NCBI GenBank assembly: GCA_003574895.1
Contig: PJFB01000001.1
Span: 310,001-374,000 of the forward strand
DNA: 64,000 bases
Source: Geobacter sp.
Lineage (GTDB): Bacteria > Desulfobacterota > Desulfuromonadia > Geobacterales > Pseudopelobacteraceae
Direction: 5' to 3'
Position numbers and translations under genes: made by a program. Position 1 is the stretch's first letter. Every line of letters begins with the position of its first letter. The notes below the pieces were generated by a model. That model had not been told where the DNA came from. It ran no database searches and saw only the letters and a list, made by a program, of their open reading frames with translations. Positions 26,502 through 35,925 of this stretch are shown in pieces.

Positions 26502-26926
26502 TGGAGCGCCTTCTTCATCTCCAGAACATTTCCGCTACCGATTTTCCTGTACACCACCGAATCCATCAGTGATCTGATGATAAAGATGCCTCGACCCTTT
26601 TCCTCAAGCTGGTCTGCCTCGAAAACCGGGTCCGGGATAGCGTTCAGATCGAAGCCCTGTCCGCTGTCAAAAACCTTTATGGCGAGCATCTTGTTGGAGA
26701 TGCTGATACGGATCTGCACCACCTTGTCAGGATCAGCGGCATTTGCATGCCTTATGGCATTGACCATGGCCTCGGTCAATACCACATTGAGGTGGTGGGC
26801 CAGGGCCTCCCGGTCGCCACAAAAATTGACCAGTTCCCTTGCCATGTCCTCACCGATCTTTCCGATCAGGCTCAAGTAGCGCGTCTGATTGGGGACCTTT
26901 ATTTCTACCTCGATTCTGTTCTTCAT
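26498..26926 (-). CDS. RsbW-like anti-sigma factor / serine protein kinase
   Basis: A 142-residue GHKL ATPase of the HATPase_c_2 kind. The N box is VLTEAMVNAIRHAN, G1 is VFDSGQGFD and G2 is EKGRGIFIIRSLMD. Such kinases phosphorylate a STAS antagonist and sequester a sigma factor or another partner when the antagonist is phosphorylated. The cognate STAS and phosphatase genes lie just upstream on the same strand. No sigma factor gene is next to it, so the output target is unknown. It is convergent with hyaP and the stop codons overlap. Confidence 0.88.
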   Translation of the reverse strand: MKNRIEVEIKVPNQTRYLSLIGKIGEDMARELVNFCGDREALAHHLNVVLTEAMVNAIRHANAADPDKVVQIRISISNKMLAIKVFDSGQGFDLNAIPDPVFEADQLEEKGRGIFIIRSLMDSVVYRKIGSGNVLEMKKALH

Positions 26927-26954
26927 GTTTCCCTCGCATGGTGGGTGGCCAGTG

Positions 26955-27036
26955 CCTGACCCTGTTAAACAAGGATAAGTGATTAACGAAGTTATTTTCT
27001 GCCGGAAAGAGCAGAAAATAACTTCCGACTTGCTTA
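26955..27036 (-). repeat. Intercistronic repeat, copy 2 (inverted relative to copy 1)
   Basis: On the minus strand it begins at the TAA of the STAS gene, runs AAGCAAGTCGGAAGTT, has the same core palindrome TTATTTTCTGC-TCTTTCC-GGCAGAAAATAA as copy 1, then GTTAATCACTTATCC and CAGGGTCAGG. With copy 1 it makes an inverted pair bracketing hyaP and the RsbW-like gene. Confidence 0.9.
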
Positions 27037-27369
27037 GTAGCTTTCCAGTGCTTCATCCACGGTCTGGAAGATATCAAACACCCGATGCAGGCGAGTCAAC
27101 TCGAACATTGATCTGACCTGGTTCTGCAGTCCGCACAGCCTGAGGCTTCCCTGGCGCGTCGAGGCGTTTTTGAAACCTGATACCAGCACGCCCAGACCGG
27201 AGCTGTCGATGAAACGTACTTCCTTCAGATCAATCAGTATGTCTTTGGTGCCGGTTTCGAACAGATGATTCATCTCGGTTTTGAGCTCTTCGGAATTGTG
27301 GGCATCCAACCGCTCTTCCCGTACAAAAATCACCATCAGCTTGCCGTTGGCTTCCGTTTTAAGATCCAT
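27034..27369 (-). CDS. Anti-sigma factor antagonist, STAS domain (RsbV/SpoIIAA-like)
   Basis: A 111-residue single STAS domain with the phosphorylation motif FIDSSGLGVL (Ser56/Ser57) and the strand DILIDLKEV before it. In its unphosphorylated form it should capture the RsbW-like kinase; the SpoIIE phosphatase encoded 17 bases upstream should dephosphorylate it. The three form a standard partner-switch. Its stop codon is the edge of repeat copy 2, which separates it from the kinase gene. Confidence 0.9.
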   Translation of the reverse strand: MDLKTEANGKLMVIFVREERLDAHNSEELKTEMNHLFETGTKDILIDLKEVRFIDSSGLGVLVSGFKNASTRQGSLRLCGLQNQVRSMFELTRLHRVFDIFQTVDEALESY

Positions 27370-27386
27370 TTTGTTAACCTTTCTGT

Positions 27387-30300
27387 TTAAAGAATTTTGA
27401 GTACCACTATTGAAATGTCGTCTTGCAAGGTGTTCGAACCGATAAACTCAGTCACCGCATTATAGAATGTATCGACTATCTCTATGGCCGGCAAGTGAGA
27501 GACGTCTCCCATCATATTGCAGATCCGGAAAGTCCCGAACATGTCACCTTCCGGGTTTGTAGCCTCATTCAGGCCATCAGTATAGAAAAGCACAATGTCG
27601 CCTTTTTGCAACTCTACAACCCGCTCTTCGAAAACCACGGATTTTTTTACTCCCAGAATAAGCCCTTCCGCATCCAAATCAATACATGCCGCTTCATTGG
27701 TCCGCCTGATAATCGGATGGTTGTGGCCGGCATTGGCAAAGGAGAGCCGCCCCGTGGCTGAGTTGTATTTTGCATAGAACATGGTGATGAATAATTCGGC
27801 ACGGGTAAGATCTTCATAGAGCTGATTGTTGAGGGTATGCAGAATGGTGCTGACATTGAGACCCGAAGTTACCTGGGCGCGCAACAGGGTGCGTACCTCG
27901 GACATGATCAGGGCAGCACCGACGCTGTGGCCGGATACGTCGGCGATCAGCATGTCCACGGAATTCTCGTCGTACTGGAAAAAGTCGTAGTAATCGCCCC
28001 CCACATGGGCCGCCGATATGCATCGCCCGCTCAAATCTATGCCTGACAGTTGCGGAGCGGTGTCCGGCAGGAGCGAGATCTGGATCTGCTGCGCGATCTC
28101 CATATCCCGCAAGACCCTGGCGTGCTGCAACTGGGCCTCTTCTTTTTCCGAGCGCTCCCTTTCCTTGGCCTCCATCTCCCGGACAATGGTGATTGCCTGG
28201 GCAAGCTGGCCGGTAAGACTGGCAAGCAGGCTGATGAATTCTTCGGTGAAGAGTCCTGTGAACGATTTGGAAAATACCGACATGACGCCTATGGCAGGCT
28301 CGCCTTCACGCAGGATCGGGATATAGGCGCAGGACACGATGCCTTCGGCAATGGTCAGGCCGAAATCGACGGTTGTGCCGGCCAGTTTGGTGTCATTGAC
28401 AAAATGGGCTCTGCAATCCTGCAACGTCATTTCATAATAGGGCCTGCTCTCCATAAACCAGTGTCTCTGATTGATCGGTTTACGGTTGCTGCCTTGGTAG
28501 CTTCTGGCAACAAGGGTGCCGTCTGCGTTGCAGATCTGGATGATGGCGACATCCAGCTTGAACTCTTTGAGAAGAAGAACCAGCAGATCATCCATTATGA
28601 TCTGCAGATCAAGGGTCCGGTTAATGATCTCCGATGCCTTCAAGCGGACGTAAAGCGCCTCTCGGCTCTGATCCAACGAGGTCCTGACTGTGCTGAAGAT
28701 ATCGTAGACCGACTCCATGCGTGAACCCATGTCGGACAGAAAACTGTCTACTATGGCCCCTGCCGCTGCTGCGCCAACGGACCCGGCCAGCGTCTTTTCA
28801 GTGAATCTTTTCAGGTTTGGAAGCTCGAATTCGGAAACATTGCCGCTGGCATCGATCTCCCTGTCGCCGATATAATTGAATATTGCCTGGTGGGCGTCGG
28901 CCTCGCCTATGAACTTTGCCATCAGGTTGACGAACTTTGTGATGGTGACCGGCTTGGACAGTCGTTTCGTTTCGGCATGCCGGCTGCCACGCTCAGATTC
29001 GTATGCTCCCATGAACTTGCGGAGTTGATCCCGTTCACGTTCGTTCTGTTTGATGACTATGGCGCAGATTATGTAGCCGCTGATGTTGAAGAGCATGCTC
29101 CAGAACAGCGAATGGCTCCATAAGTCCATACCGCTCATGCCGAAAAGCTCTGTAGGCTTGAGCAGTTTGATGCCGAATGGCCCGTCTTTGAACAGGTGGG
29201 CGCTGATCCATCCCGAGCGGATGAACGATGGGATCAACAGGGTGTAGAACCAGATTATGGAACCGAGCAGGATGCCGGTGATGGCCCCGGCCTTGTTGCC
29301 GCGCCGCCAATAGAGTCCTCCCAGCATTGCCGGCAGGAACTGTGAGGCAGCCGAGAAGGAAATCATTCCCATGTTAACCAGCATGAAGGATTCCCCCACT
29401 ATCCGGTAGTAAAAATATCCCAGAAAAATCACCATGAATATTCCCAACCGTTTGAGATTTATCAACAGGTCTGGGAACCATGCCTGGGGAGTGAACCGAA
29501 CTATGACCGGCATGAAGATGTGATTTAGAAGCATGGTGGAAATTGCTACCGACTCGACCATTACCATTCCTGCCGCTGCTGAAAGACCCCCAAGGAAGGC
29601 AATAATGGCGATTACGTCGTGGCCGGTGTCCAAGGGGATGCTGAGGACGAAAAAATCGGCGCCGATACTGCTTCCCGAGGTCAGGATTCCGCCCAGCGCA
29701 ATCGGCATGACAAAGAGGTTGATAAGGAACATGTAGGCCGGAAACAGCCACATGGCCTTGGTTATGTGGCGCTCATCGGAGTTTTCGATCACCATTACGT
29801 GGAATTGCCGCGGGAGCAGCATGATTGCGCTCATTGACATGAACAGCATGGTAAAGGAGGGCACGTACTCCAGGTCGTTGCTGGTGGAGCCAAGGGTGAA
29901 CAAGTGGGAGAAAAGTTCGGGATCGAATTTGTGGAAACGGGAAAAAATATCGGTAAAGCCGTTGAAAAGGTAGTAGGTGACAAAAATACCAACGGTCAGC
30001 ATGCTCAGCAGTTTAACCAGCGATTCGAACGCCACGGCCGCCATCAGCCCTTCGTGGCGTTCCGACGATACCAGCTTGCGGGCGCCGAACATGACGCTGA
30101 ACAGCGACAGGATCATGGTCAGCAGCAGACCGATGGGAAGCACCAGTTCGGCATCGAGCTGGGGAATATGGATGCGTTCGTTCCGTAAGCCGCTGATCAG
30201 GTAGAAGGTGGTTGATACCGCTTTTATCTGCAAAGCGATATAAGGCATGATGCCGAGAATGGCAATCAGCGTCACCAGGGCGCCCAGCCAGAGGGATTTG

Positions 30301-30635
30301 CCGTAGCGCAGGCTGATGAAGTCGGCAATGGAGGTAATGTTGTTTTCCTTGCTGATCTGGATGATGCGCCGCAGCAGAAAGAACCAGGAAAATGCGGTCA
30401 GGGAGGGGCCGAGATAGATCATCAGGAAATCTATGCCGATGGTGGCGGCCCTGCCGACGCTGCCATAGAAGGTCCAGGTGGTGCAATAGACGGCAATGGT
30501 GAGTGAATAAACATATGGATTGGCTATGATGCTTCGGCCGATTTCCTTGCGGTGATGGGCAAACAAGGCGACCGCGAAAATCAGCAGCGTATAGATCAGC
30601 GATATGAGCGTGATCGTAACTAATCCGGCTTTCAC
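27387..30635 (-). CDS. Sodium:solute symporter-like sensor with STAC, GAF and SpoIIE phosphatase domains
   Basis: A 1082-residue membrane signalling protein. Residues about 1-530 are a PutP/SSS-type transporter domain with some 13 helices (for example TFYGSVGRAATIGIDFL). A STAC-like helical domain follows at about 560-600 (KPVTITKFVNLMAKFIGEAD), a linker, a GAF domain at about 670-825, and a PP2C-type SpoIIE phosphatase at about 865-1080 with metal-binding Asp in HVGGDYYDFF, LIADVSGHSVGAAL and LQDDISIVVL. The architecture parallels CbrA, but with a phosphatase in place of a histidine kinase. It probably couples solute transport or binding to dephosphorylation of the STAS protein. The solute is unknown. 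Confidence 0.9.
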   Translation of the reverse strand: MKAGLVTITLISLIYTLLIFAVALFAHHRKEIGRSIIANPYVYSLTIAVYCTTWTFYGSVGRAATIGIDFLMIYLGPSLTAFSWFFLLRRIIQISKENNITSIADFISLRYGKSLWLGALVTLIAILGIMPYIALQIKAVSTTFYLISGLRNERIHIPQLDAELVLPIGLLLTMILSLFSVMFGARKLVSSERHEGLMAAVAFESLVKLLSMLTVGIFVTYYLFNGFTDIFSRFHKFDPELFSHLFTLGSTSNDLEYVPSFTMLFMSMSAIMLLPRQFHVMVIENSDERHITKAMWLFPAYMFLINLFVMPIALGGILTSGSSIGADFFVLSIPLDTGHDVIAIIAFLGGLSAAAGMVMVESVAISTMLLNHIFMPVIVRFTPQAWFPDLLINLKRLGIFMVIFLGYFYYRIVGESFMLVNMGMISFSAASQFLPAMLGGLYWRRGNKAGAITGILLGSIIWFYTLLIPSFIRSGWISAHLFKDGPFGIKLLKPTELFGMSGMDLWSHSLFWSMLFNISGYIICAIVIKQNERERDQLRKFMGAYESERGSRHAETKRLSKPVTITKFVNLMAKFIGEADAHQAIFNYIGDREIDASGNVSEFELPNLKRFTEKTLAGSVGAAAAGAIVDSFLSDMGSRMESVYDIFSTVRTSLDQSREALYVRLKASEIINRTLDLQIIMDDLLVLLLKEFKLDVAIIQICNADGTLVARSYQGSNRKPINQRHWFMESRPYYEMTLQDCRAHFVNDTKLAGTTVDFGLTIAEGIVSCAYIPILREGEPAIGVMSVFSKSFTGLFTEEFISLLASLTGQLAQAITIVREMEAKERERSEKEEAQLQHARVLRDMEIAQQIQISLLPDTAPQLSGIDLSGRCISAAHVGGDYYDFFQYDENSVDMLIADVSGHSVGAALIMSEVRTLLRAQVTSGLNVSTILHTLNNQLYEDLTRAELFITMFYAKYNSATGRLSFANAGHNHPIIRRTNEAACIDLDAEGLILGVKKSVVFEERVVELQKGDIVLFYTDGLNEATNPEGDMFGTFRICNMMGDVSHLPAIEIVDTFYNAVTEFIGSNTLQDDISIVVLKIL

Positions 30636-30637
30636 GG

Positions 30638-30889
30638 CTAACGCGGCTCCTGATGCTTGTCGTCGGTATTGCCGACAGTAAGGGTGAACAGGTAGATGAC
30701 GAAGATCGAGAACGGCCAGCCCAGGAAGAAATACAGAAAAAGAAGAGGAAAGCCGAAGATTGTCTCGGGTTTGTTGAATATGCTCATGAATGGGAAATTC
30801 ATCATGATGATTCCCATTATGAAGAAGATCAGCCAGGATTCGGGCAGTTGCAAATGATGCAGGAGCTTGTAGCGCAGGCGTTTGAGCAT
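30638..30889 (-). CDS. Small two-helix membrane protein, symporter partner (DUF4212-like)
   Basis: An 83-residue protein with two hydrophobic helices (SWLIFFIMGIIMMNFPF, and LFLYFFLGWPFSIFVIYLF). Small proteins like this occur directly upstream of SSS-family symporters and are thought to be their accessory subunit. It ends 2 bases before the symporter-like sensor starts. The start is the ATG with GGGAGG 10 bases upstream; the frame is open 11 codons further but without a ribosome site. Confidence 0.75.
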   Translation of the reverse strand: MLKRLRYKLLHHLQLPESWLIFFIMGIIMMNFPFMSIFNKPETIFGFPLLFLYFFLGWPFSIFVIYLFTLTVGNTDDKHQEPR

Positions 30890-30890
30890 G

Positions 30891-32450
30891 TCAGGCAAGC
30901 CTCCCGTAGATCTCGTTGGCAAGTGAAGCCGGCGGGCCGGCTGTGGTCAGGGCTATGATCAGACCTTCCTCGCTGATGGGGGGCTCGAACTCCCGTTGCT
31001 GTTGTTCAAGCAGTTCAGGCCGCCCGTCGGAAAGCGAATTGCCTGCCGCGGCCCTCTCCGCCAATCTGCGGAGATTCTCCGCTTCGCTACAGCTTACGTG
31101 CAGGATAACGAATGCAGCTGCGTATTGTTTTGCCAGTGCGGAACAACGGCTGCGGTCTTCCTTTTGTTTGAAGGTGGCGTCTATGATCACGGAATGTCCG
31201 GCCGCCAGTTCGGTCCCTGCCAGGCGAAGCAGTTCCGCATAGGTGGCGTCGCTGGTTGCGGCGCTGTATAATCCTTCGCTATAGGCGGCAGGAACCGGAG
31301 TGCCAGCTGGAATTCCGGCCAAACGCTTGCGGACGGCATCGGACCGGAAAACATTTATGCCCAGCTCGAAGGAGAGTTGGTCTGCCAGCGTACTCTTGCC
31401 GCTGCCCATCAATCCGCAGGTGATGAAGAGCGTCGGGTGCAATTTGCGGCGCTCGATATAGCCGCGCGCCAGCCTGAAGTATCTGATAGCCTTGGCTCTG
31501 GCGGCTTCGAGCTCCTGCTGGCTGATCCCGCTATCGTTCATGAGGAGGCTCACCACTTTGCCGCGAATAAAGGCCCGATACAGTTTGTAAAAATCAATCA
31601 GGGCCATCATGCCGGTATCACCGGATTCGGCAAGGTAGGTCTTGATGACTTCATCGGCCAGATCATGGCGGCCATGGAAATCCAGGTCCATGAGCAGGAA
31701 GGCTACATCCGCGGTTGTATCGCAATAACGAAAACGCTCGTTAAACTCTATGCAGTCGAAAATGCAGACCCTGTGGTCGACCAGGCAGATGTTTTCCAGA
31801 TGGATATCGCCATCGCATTCGCGGATGAATCCTTCTTCGAACCTGCGGTGGAACAGTTCGGCATTTTCCTTGGCAAAGGAGGTGCACCAGGCCCTGATCA
31901 ATTCCAGCTCTTTTGCCGACAGTACCGTGCCTTCAAAGGGCTTCACCTGGTCGAAATTTTCGTGCCAGTTGAACATGATCCGTTCCAGGCGGCCGAATTC
32001 CGAGATGGCTGCCGATGTTGCCGCCTTGCGGTGAAAGTCAGCTATAACTCGGGCTACCTCGCGGAAATCGTCTACCGACACCTGGTCCTTTTTCACCAAT
32101 TGGTCCAGCATCCGTTCGGCCGGAAGCAGTTTCATCTTGACGGCATAATCGATGATCCGCCCATCGCCGTGAAAAGCGGCGCCTTCGGCGGTTTCGCGCA
32201 ACTCCACCACCCCTTCGTAGGTTTCCGGGCACAGTCGGCGGTTGAGGCGTACCTCTTCATTGCAGTAAAAACGGCGGCGATCTATGGTGGAGAAATTGAG
32301 AAAACCAAAATTGACGGGTTTCTTTATCTTATAGGCGTGACTATCGGTCAGGAAAATCCATGAGACATGTGTCTGCAAGAGTTTGACGGAGCGGGTGGCC
32401 TCAGGATAGGCCTCCGCTTTTAATAATGATTTTATTATGGAACGAATCAT
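30891..32450 (-). CDS. Aminoglycoside-phosphotransferase-like kinase fused to a P-loop kinase
   Basis: A 519-residue two-domain protein. The N-terminal domain (to about residue 330) resembles the APH/choline-kinase fold: a catalytic loop ECDGDIHLENICL and metal-site FDCIEFNERFRYCD. The C-terminal domain is a zeta-toxin/AAA_33-like nucleotide kinase with Walker A GLMGSGKST and the segment VIIDATFKQKEDR. This fusion is widespread but its substrate is not known; drug resistance should not be assumed. An upstream TTG start at 32504 is possible but the ATG at 32450 has a GAGG site. It is 1 base ahead of the small membrane gene. Confidence 0.8.
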   Translation of the reverse strand: MIRSIIKSLLKAEAYPEATRSVKLLQTHVSWIFLTDSHAYKIKKPVNFGFLNFSTIDRRRFYCNEEVRLNRRLCPETYEGVVELRETAEGAAFHGDGRIIDYAVKMKLLPAERMLDQLVKKDQVSVDDFREVARVIADFHRKAATSAAISEFGRLERIMFNWHENFDQVKPFEGTVLSAKELELIRAWCTSFAKENAELFHRRFEEGFIRECDGDIHLENICLVDHRVCIFDCIEFNERFRYCDTTADVAFLLMDLDFHGRHDLADEVIKTYLAESGDTGMMALIDFYKLYRAFIRGKVVSLLMNDSGISQQELEAARAKAIRYFRLARGYIERRKLHPTLFITCGLMGSGKSTLADQLSFELGINVFRSDAVRKRLAGIPAGTPVPAAYSEGLYSAATSDATYAELLRLAGTELAAGHSVIIDATFKQKEDRSRCSALAKQYAAAFVILHVSCSEAENLRRLAERAAAGNSLSDGRPELLEQQQREFEPPISEEGLIIALTTAGPPASLANEIYGRLA

Positions 32451-32578
32451 GTCGGCGCCTCGATTATGAAGCTTTACAGTAACATCAAACCTTTTTATCC
32501 GCAAGTTCTTGAGCGTCTAATCGTTTGACGAAGGTGTTGTTTCATGGTAGCTTTTAATCGCTATTTACTACTGAATTT

Positions 32579-34303
32579 ATGCGGATTGACTTAGTGATGC
32601 GATTTATCCCGATCATGCTCTTTTGTACCCTTGCTCTCCCGGCGTGTGCAACCACCGGTAGCACATCATCCCTGTCTCACCATACATCCCAGCTGGACCG
32701 GGACAATCGATCCCGGGCCGATTATCTCTATTCCCGTGCCCACTTGGCTAACATCGAAGGTGATTACCCGGCTGCATTGAGTCTGTTGCGTGATGCTCTC
32801 GAACTTGATCCGTCATCGGCCTTTCTCATGACCGCCGTGGCCAAGGTCAAACTGAAGATAGGGCAAATTCAGGAGGCAATGGAATACGTCGATAAGGCCA
32901 TCAAACTGGATCCATCTTACAGGGAGCCTTATGTGGTGGCTGGTTCCATCATGGCTTCGTCCGGAAAAGACAAGGAAGCCGTCAACTATCTGCGCGAGGC
33001 GGTCAAACTTGACCCGACCAAGGAAGATGCCTACCTGCAGCTTGCCATTTCATTGATGAAGCAGTTTGAATACGAGGAGGCGGTCAACACCCTTAAGAGT
33101 CTGGTAAAACAGAATGGGGATTCCGTTCTCGGTTATTACTATCTCGGCCGCACCTACAGCCAGATGAAACTGTACCGGGATGCGATCGGATATTTCAAAA
33201 AGACCTTGGAACTGCGCCCTGATTTCACCCAGGCATCCATTGATATGGCCGCCACCTACGAGGCGCTTGGTGATTATTCCCAGGCCATAGAAATATATAG
33301 CAGCCTTTTGGATGAGAATGAAAACATGGCGCCCATACTGCAGCACCTTATACAGATCCTGATTCAGCAGCGCAGGTATGGAGATGCCCTTGAATACCTG
33401 AATCTTGCCGTTGAATCCGGTCTCGGGGGGCAGGAGACGATGCGCAAGATCGGACTGATTCATCTTGAATTGGAACAGTTCGACGATGCCATCAAAGTCT
33501 TCTCCGACATGCTCGAGAAGGATCCGACCGCAGATCAGATAAGGCTCTACCTGGGTATTGCCTATGAGGAAAAGGGTGATACCGATCGCGCCTATGCCGA
33601 GTTTTCCAAAATTCCCCAGGGCGCGCAGGCTTATATCGACGCAATCGGCCATATCGCCTTCATCCTCAAGGAAAAAGGGGAGGTGGACCGGGCTGTTGAT
33701 ATATTGAAGAGTGCCATTGCCGCCAATCCCGAACAGATAGAACTCTATCTGAATCTCTCGGCTCTGTATGAAGCCACTGACAAGCCTGAGGCCGGCCTGA
33801 AGTTATTGTTGGATACGGAAAGCCGCTTTGCTTCAGATCCGCGCCTTCAATTCCGGCTTGGCGTACTCTACGACAAGCTCGGCAAGAAACAGGAATCCAT
33901 CGAAAGAATGAAAAAGGTACTGGCCATCAGCCCCAAGGATGTGCAGGCGCTAAATTTTCTGGGCTATACCTATGCCGAAATGGGCATCAACCTGGAAGAA
34001 GCGCTGGCATATCTGAAACAGGCTGTCGAGTTACGCCCCAACGACGGTTTTTTCATGGACAGTCTTGGTTGGGTCTACTACAAGATGAAGAGATACGACG
34101 AAGCGGTCAAGTATCTGGAAGAGGCCGCGGGCCTGATCGACGATGATTCAACCATTGCCGAACATCTGGGAGATGCTTACCTGGCCCGTCATGAAATCAA
34201 GAAGGCATTGAAAAAATATAAAAAAGCCCTGGAATTGGACCCTGATCACAAGGAATTGATTGACAAGATCCGCAAAGTCAAAGGGGAGCATGGGGAAAGA
34301 TGA
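32579..34303 (+). CDS. TPR-repeat lipoprotein
   Basis: A 574-residue protein with a lipoprotein signal (lipobox LALPAC at residues about 19-24) and some 13-14 tetratricopeptide repeats through the rest, recognisable by A-x-x-x-Y-x-x-A-I-x-x-D-P cadence (such as AMEYVDKAIKLDPS and ALKKYKKALELDPD). It is presumably outer-membrane or periplasmic and scaffolds other proteins; resembles PEP-CTERM/EPS-type TPR proteins only in general. Its stop overlaps the start of the solute-binding gene (ATGA), so the two are coupled. Confidence 0.85.
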   Translation: MRIDLVMRFIPIMLFCTLALPACATTGSTSSLSHHTSQLDRDNRSRADYLYSRAHLANIEGDYPAALSLLRDALELDPSSAFLMTAVAKVKLKIGQIQEAMEYVDKAIKLDPSYREPYVVAGSIMASSGKDKEAVNYLREAVKLDPTKEDAYLQLAISLMKQFEYEEAVNTLKSLVKQNGDSVLGYYYLGRTYSQMKLYRDAIGYFKKTLELRPDFTQASIDMAATYEALGDYSQAIEIYSSLLDENENMAPILQHLIQILIQQRRYGDALEYLNLAVESGLGGQETMRKIGLIHLELEQFDDAIKVFSDMLEKDPTADQIRLYLGIAYEEKGDTDRAYAEFSKIPQGAQAYIDAIGHIAFILKEKGEVDRAVDILKSAIAANPEQIELYLNLSALYEATDKPEAGLKLLLDTESRFASDPRLQFRLGVLYDKLGKKQESIERMKKVLAISPKDVQALNFLGYTYAEMGINLEEALAYLKQAVELRPNDGFFMDSLGWVYYKMKRYDEAVKYLEEAAGLIDDDSTIAEHLGDAYLARHEIKKALKKYKKALELDPDHKELIDKIRKVKGEHGER

Positions 34304-35925
34304 TCGCAGCCCGCTGGTTAATGCTGCTTGTTGTCATCCAGGCACTAACCGTTTCCGCTTGTAACCAATCAACTCCCATACCAAAGGTATCCGAAGCCAA
34401 GGACGGCAAGCCGGCTTATGGCGATGCCATTATAGAAGGGACCATTGGCGAGGCATCCACCCTGATCCCCATCCTGGCGTCCGATGCCTCTTCCCTTTCA
34501 GTTGCAGGGCAGATCTACAACGGACTGGTCAAATACGACAAGGACCTGAACATAGTCGGTGACCTGGCCCAATCCTACGACATCTCCCCCGACGGACTTA
34601 CCATAACGTTTCATCTCCGGCACGGCGTCAAGTGGCATGACGGCGCACCTTTCACTGCCCGGGACGTGCTCTATACCTATCGCGTCACCATCGATCCCAA
34701 GACCCCCACCGCCTATGCAGAGGATTTCAAGCAGGTCAGGAATATCACGGCCCCGGACGAATATACGGTCAGGGTGACATATGGGGCGCCATTTGCGCCG
34801 GCCCTGGCCTCCTGGGGCAGCAGCATCCTTCCCTCCCATTTGCTGGAAGGGAAGGATATTACCAAGAGCCCGTTGTCGCGCCATCCGGTCGGCACCGGAC
34901 CTTATCGCTTCAAGGAATGGATAGCCGGCCAGAAGATTGTACTGGAATCAAACCACGATTACTTCGAAGGGCGGCCATACATCGATCGTTACATATACCG
35001 TATCATCCCGGATACCTCCACGATGTACATGGAACTCAAAGCCGGAACTGTCGATCTGATGAACCTGACACCCGTTCAGTACGTACGCCAGACAACAGGA
35101 GCCGACTTTACCGCCCGCTTCAACAAATACCGCTATCCATCCTCTGGCTATGTTTACATGGGCTACAATCTCCGCCATCCCCTGTTTCGGGACAAGCGGG
35201 TCCGTCAGGCCCTGACCGCTGCCATCGACAAGGATGAAATCATCCATGGTGTGTTGTTCGGCATGGGGCAGAAGGCGATGGGCCCTATCGTGCCGGGCCG
35301 CTGGGCCTACAATCCGCACATCAAGGACATCCCCTACGATCCCGGCCATGCGGCGGAATTGCTGGCCCAGGCAGGGTGGACCCAGAAGAATGCCGACGGT
35401 ATCCTGGTGAAGGACGGCAAGCCGTTCAGCTTCACCATCCTGACCAACCAGGGGAACCAGCAGCGGTTGCTGACAGCCCAGATCGTCCAGCAGCGGCTCA
35501 GTCACGTGGGGATTGACGTCAAGATCCGTGTGGTGGAATGGGCTACGTTCCTCAAGGAGTTCGTTGACAAGGGGAACTTCGAGGTTGTTCTGCTGGGGTG
35601 GAATACCTCCCAGGACCCTGATATGTACGATGTCTGGCACTCCAGTAAGACCAATCCGGGCGAGCTCAATTTTATCGGCTTCAAAAATCCCGAGGTGGAC
35701 CGTCTCTTGGTCGAGGGACGTTCCACCTTTGATATTGAGAAACGTAAAAAGGCCTATTACCGCATCCAGGACATCCTGGCCGACGAGCAGCCCTATACGT
35801 TCCTCTATGTTCCCGATGCCCTGCCGGTGGTGAGTTCCCGTATTCATGGGATCAAGCCGGCCCCGGCCGGCATCGGCTACAACCAGATCCTCTGGTATGT
35901 GCCAAAGACGGAGCAGGTGTACTGA
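34300..35925 (+). CDS. Peptide/nickel-type ABC transporter substrate-binding lipoprotein (family 5)
   Basis: A 541-residue SBP_bac_5 protein: a signal with lipobox VSAC near residue 21, the family start [17 protein letters not shown], the [10 protein letters not shown] segment and the YVYMGYN-x-R region, [16 protein letters not shown]. It binds oligopeptide, dipeptide or a similar ligand in the periplasm for the two permeases downstream. No ATPase gene follows in this operon, so the nucleotide-binding subunits must be encoded elsewhere. It overlaps dppB-like by one base (TGATG). Confidence 0.9.
   Translation: MIAARWLMLLVVIQALTVSACNQSTPIPKVSEAKDGKPAYGDAIIEGTIGEASTLIPILASDASSLSVAGQIYNGLVKYDKDLNIVGDLAQSYDISPDGLTITFHLRHGVKWHDGAPFTARDVLYTYRVTIDPKTPTAYAEDFKQVRNITAPDEYTVRVTYGAPFAPALASWGSSILPSHLLEGKDITKSPLSRHPVGTGPYRFKEWIAGQKIVLESNHDYFEGRPYIDRYIYRIIPDTSTMYMELKAGTVDLMNLTPVQYVRQTTGADFTARFNKYRYPSSGYVYMGYNLRHPLFRDKRVRQALTAAIDKDEIIHGVLFGMGQKAMGPIVPGRWAYNPHIKDIPYDPGHAAELLAQAGWTQKNADGILVKDGKPFSFTILTNQGNQQRLLTAQIVQQRLSHVGIDVKIRVVEWATFLKEFVDKGNFEVVLLGWNTSQDPDMYDVWHSSKTNPGELNFIGFKNPEVDRLLVEGRSTFDIEKRKKAYYRIQDILADEQPYTFLYVPDALPVVSSRIHGIKPAPAGIGYNQILWYVPKTEQVY

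Noticed and set aside
31377-32363. Long open frame (328 codons) on the plus strand
   Set aside because: It lies entirely opposite the kinase/P-loop gene, which has strong family motifs; it has no motif or RBS of its own.
34948-35847. Long minus-strand frame opposite the peptide-binding protein
   Set aside because: Mirror of a well-supported gene; composition only.
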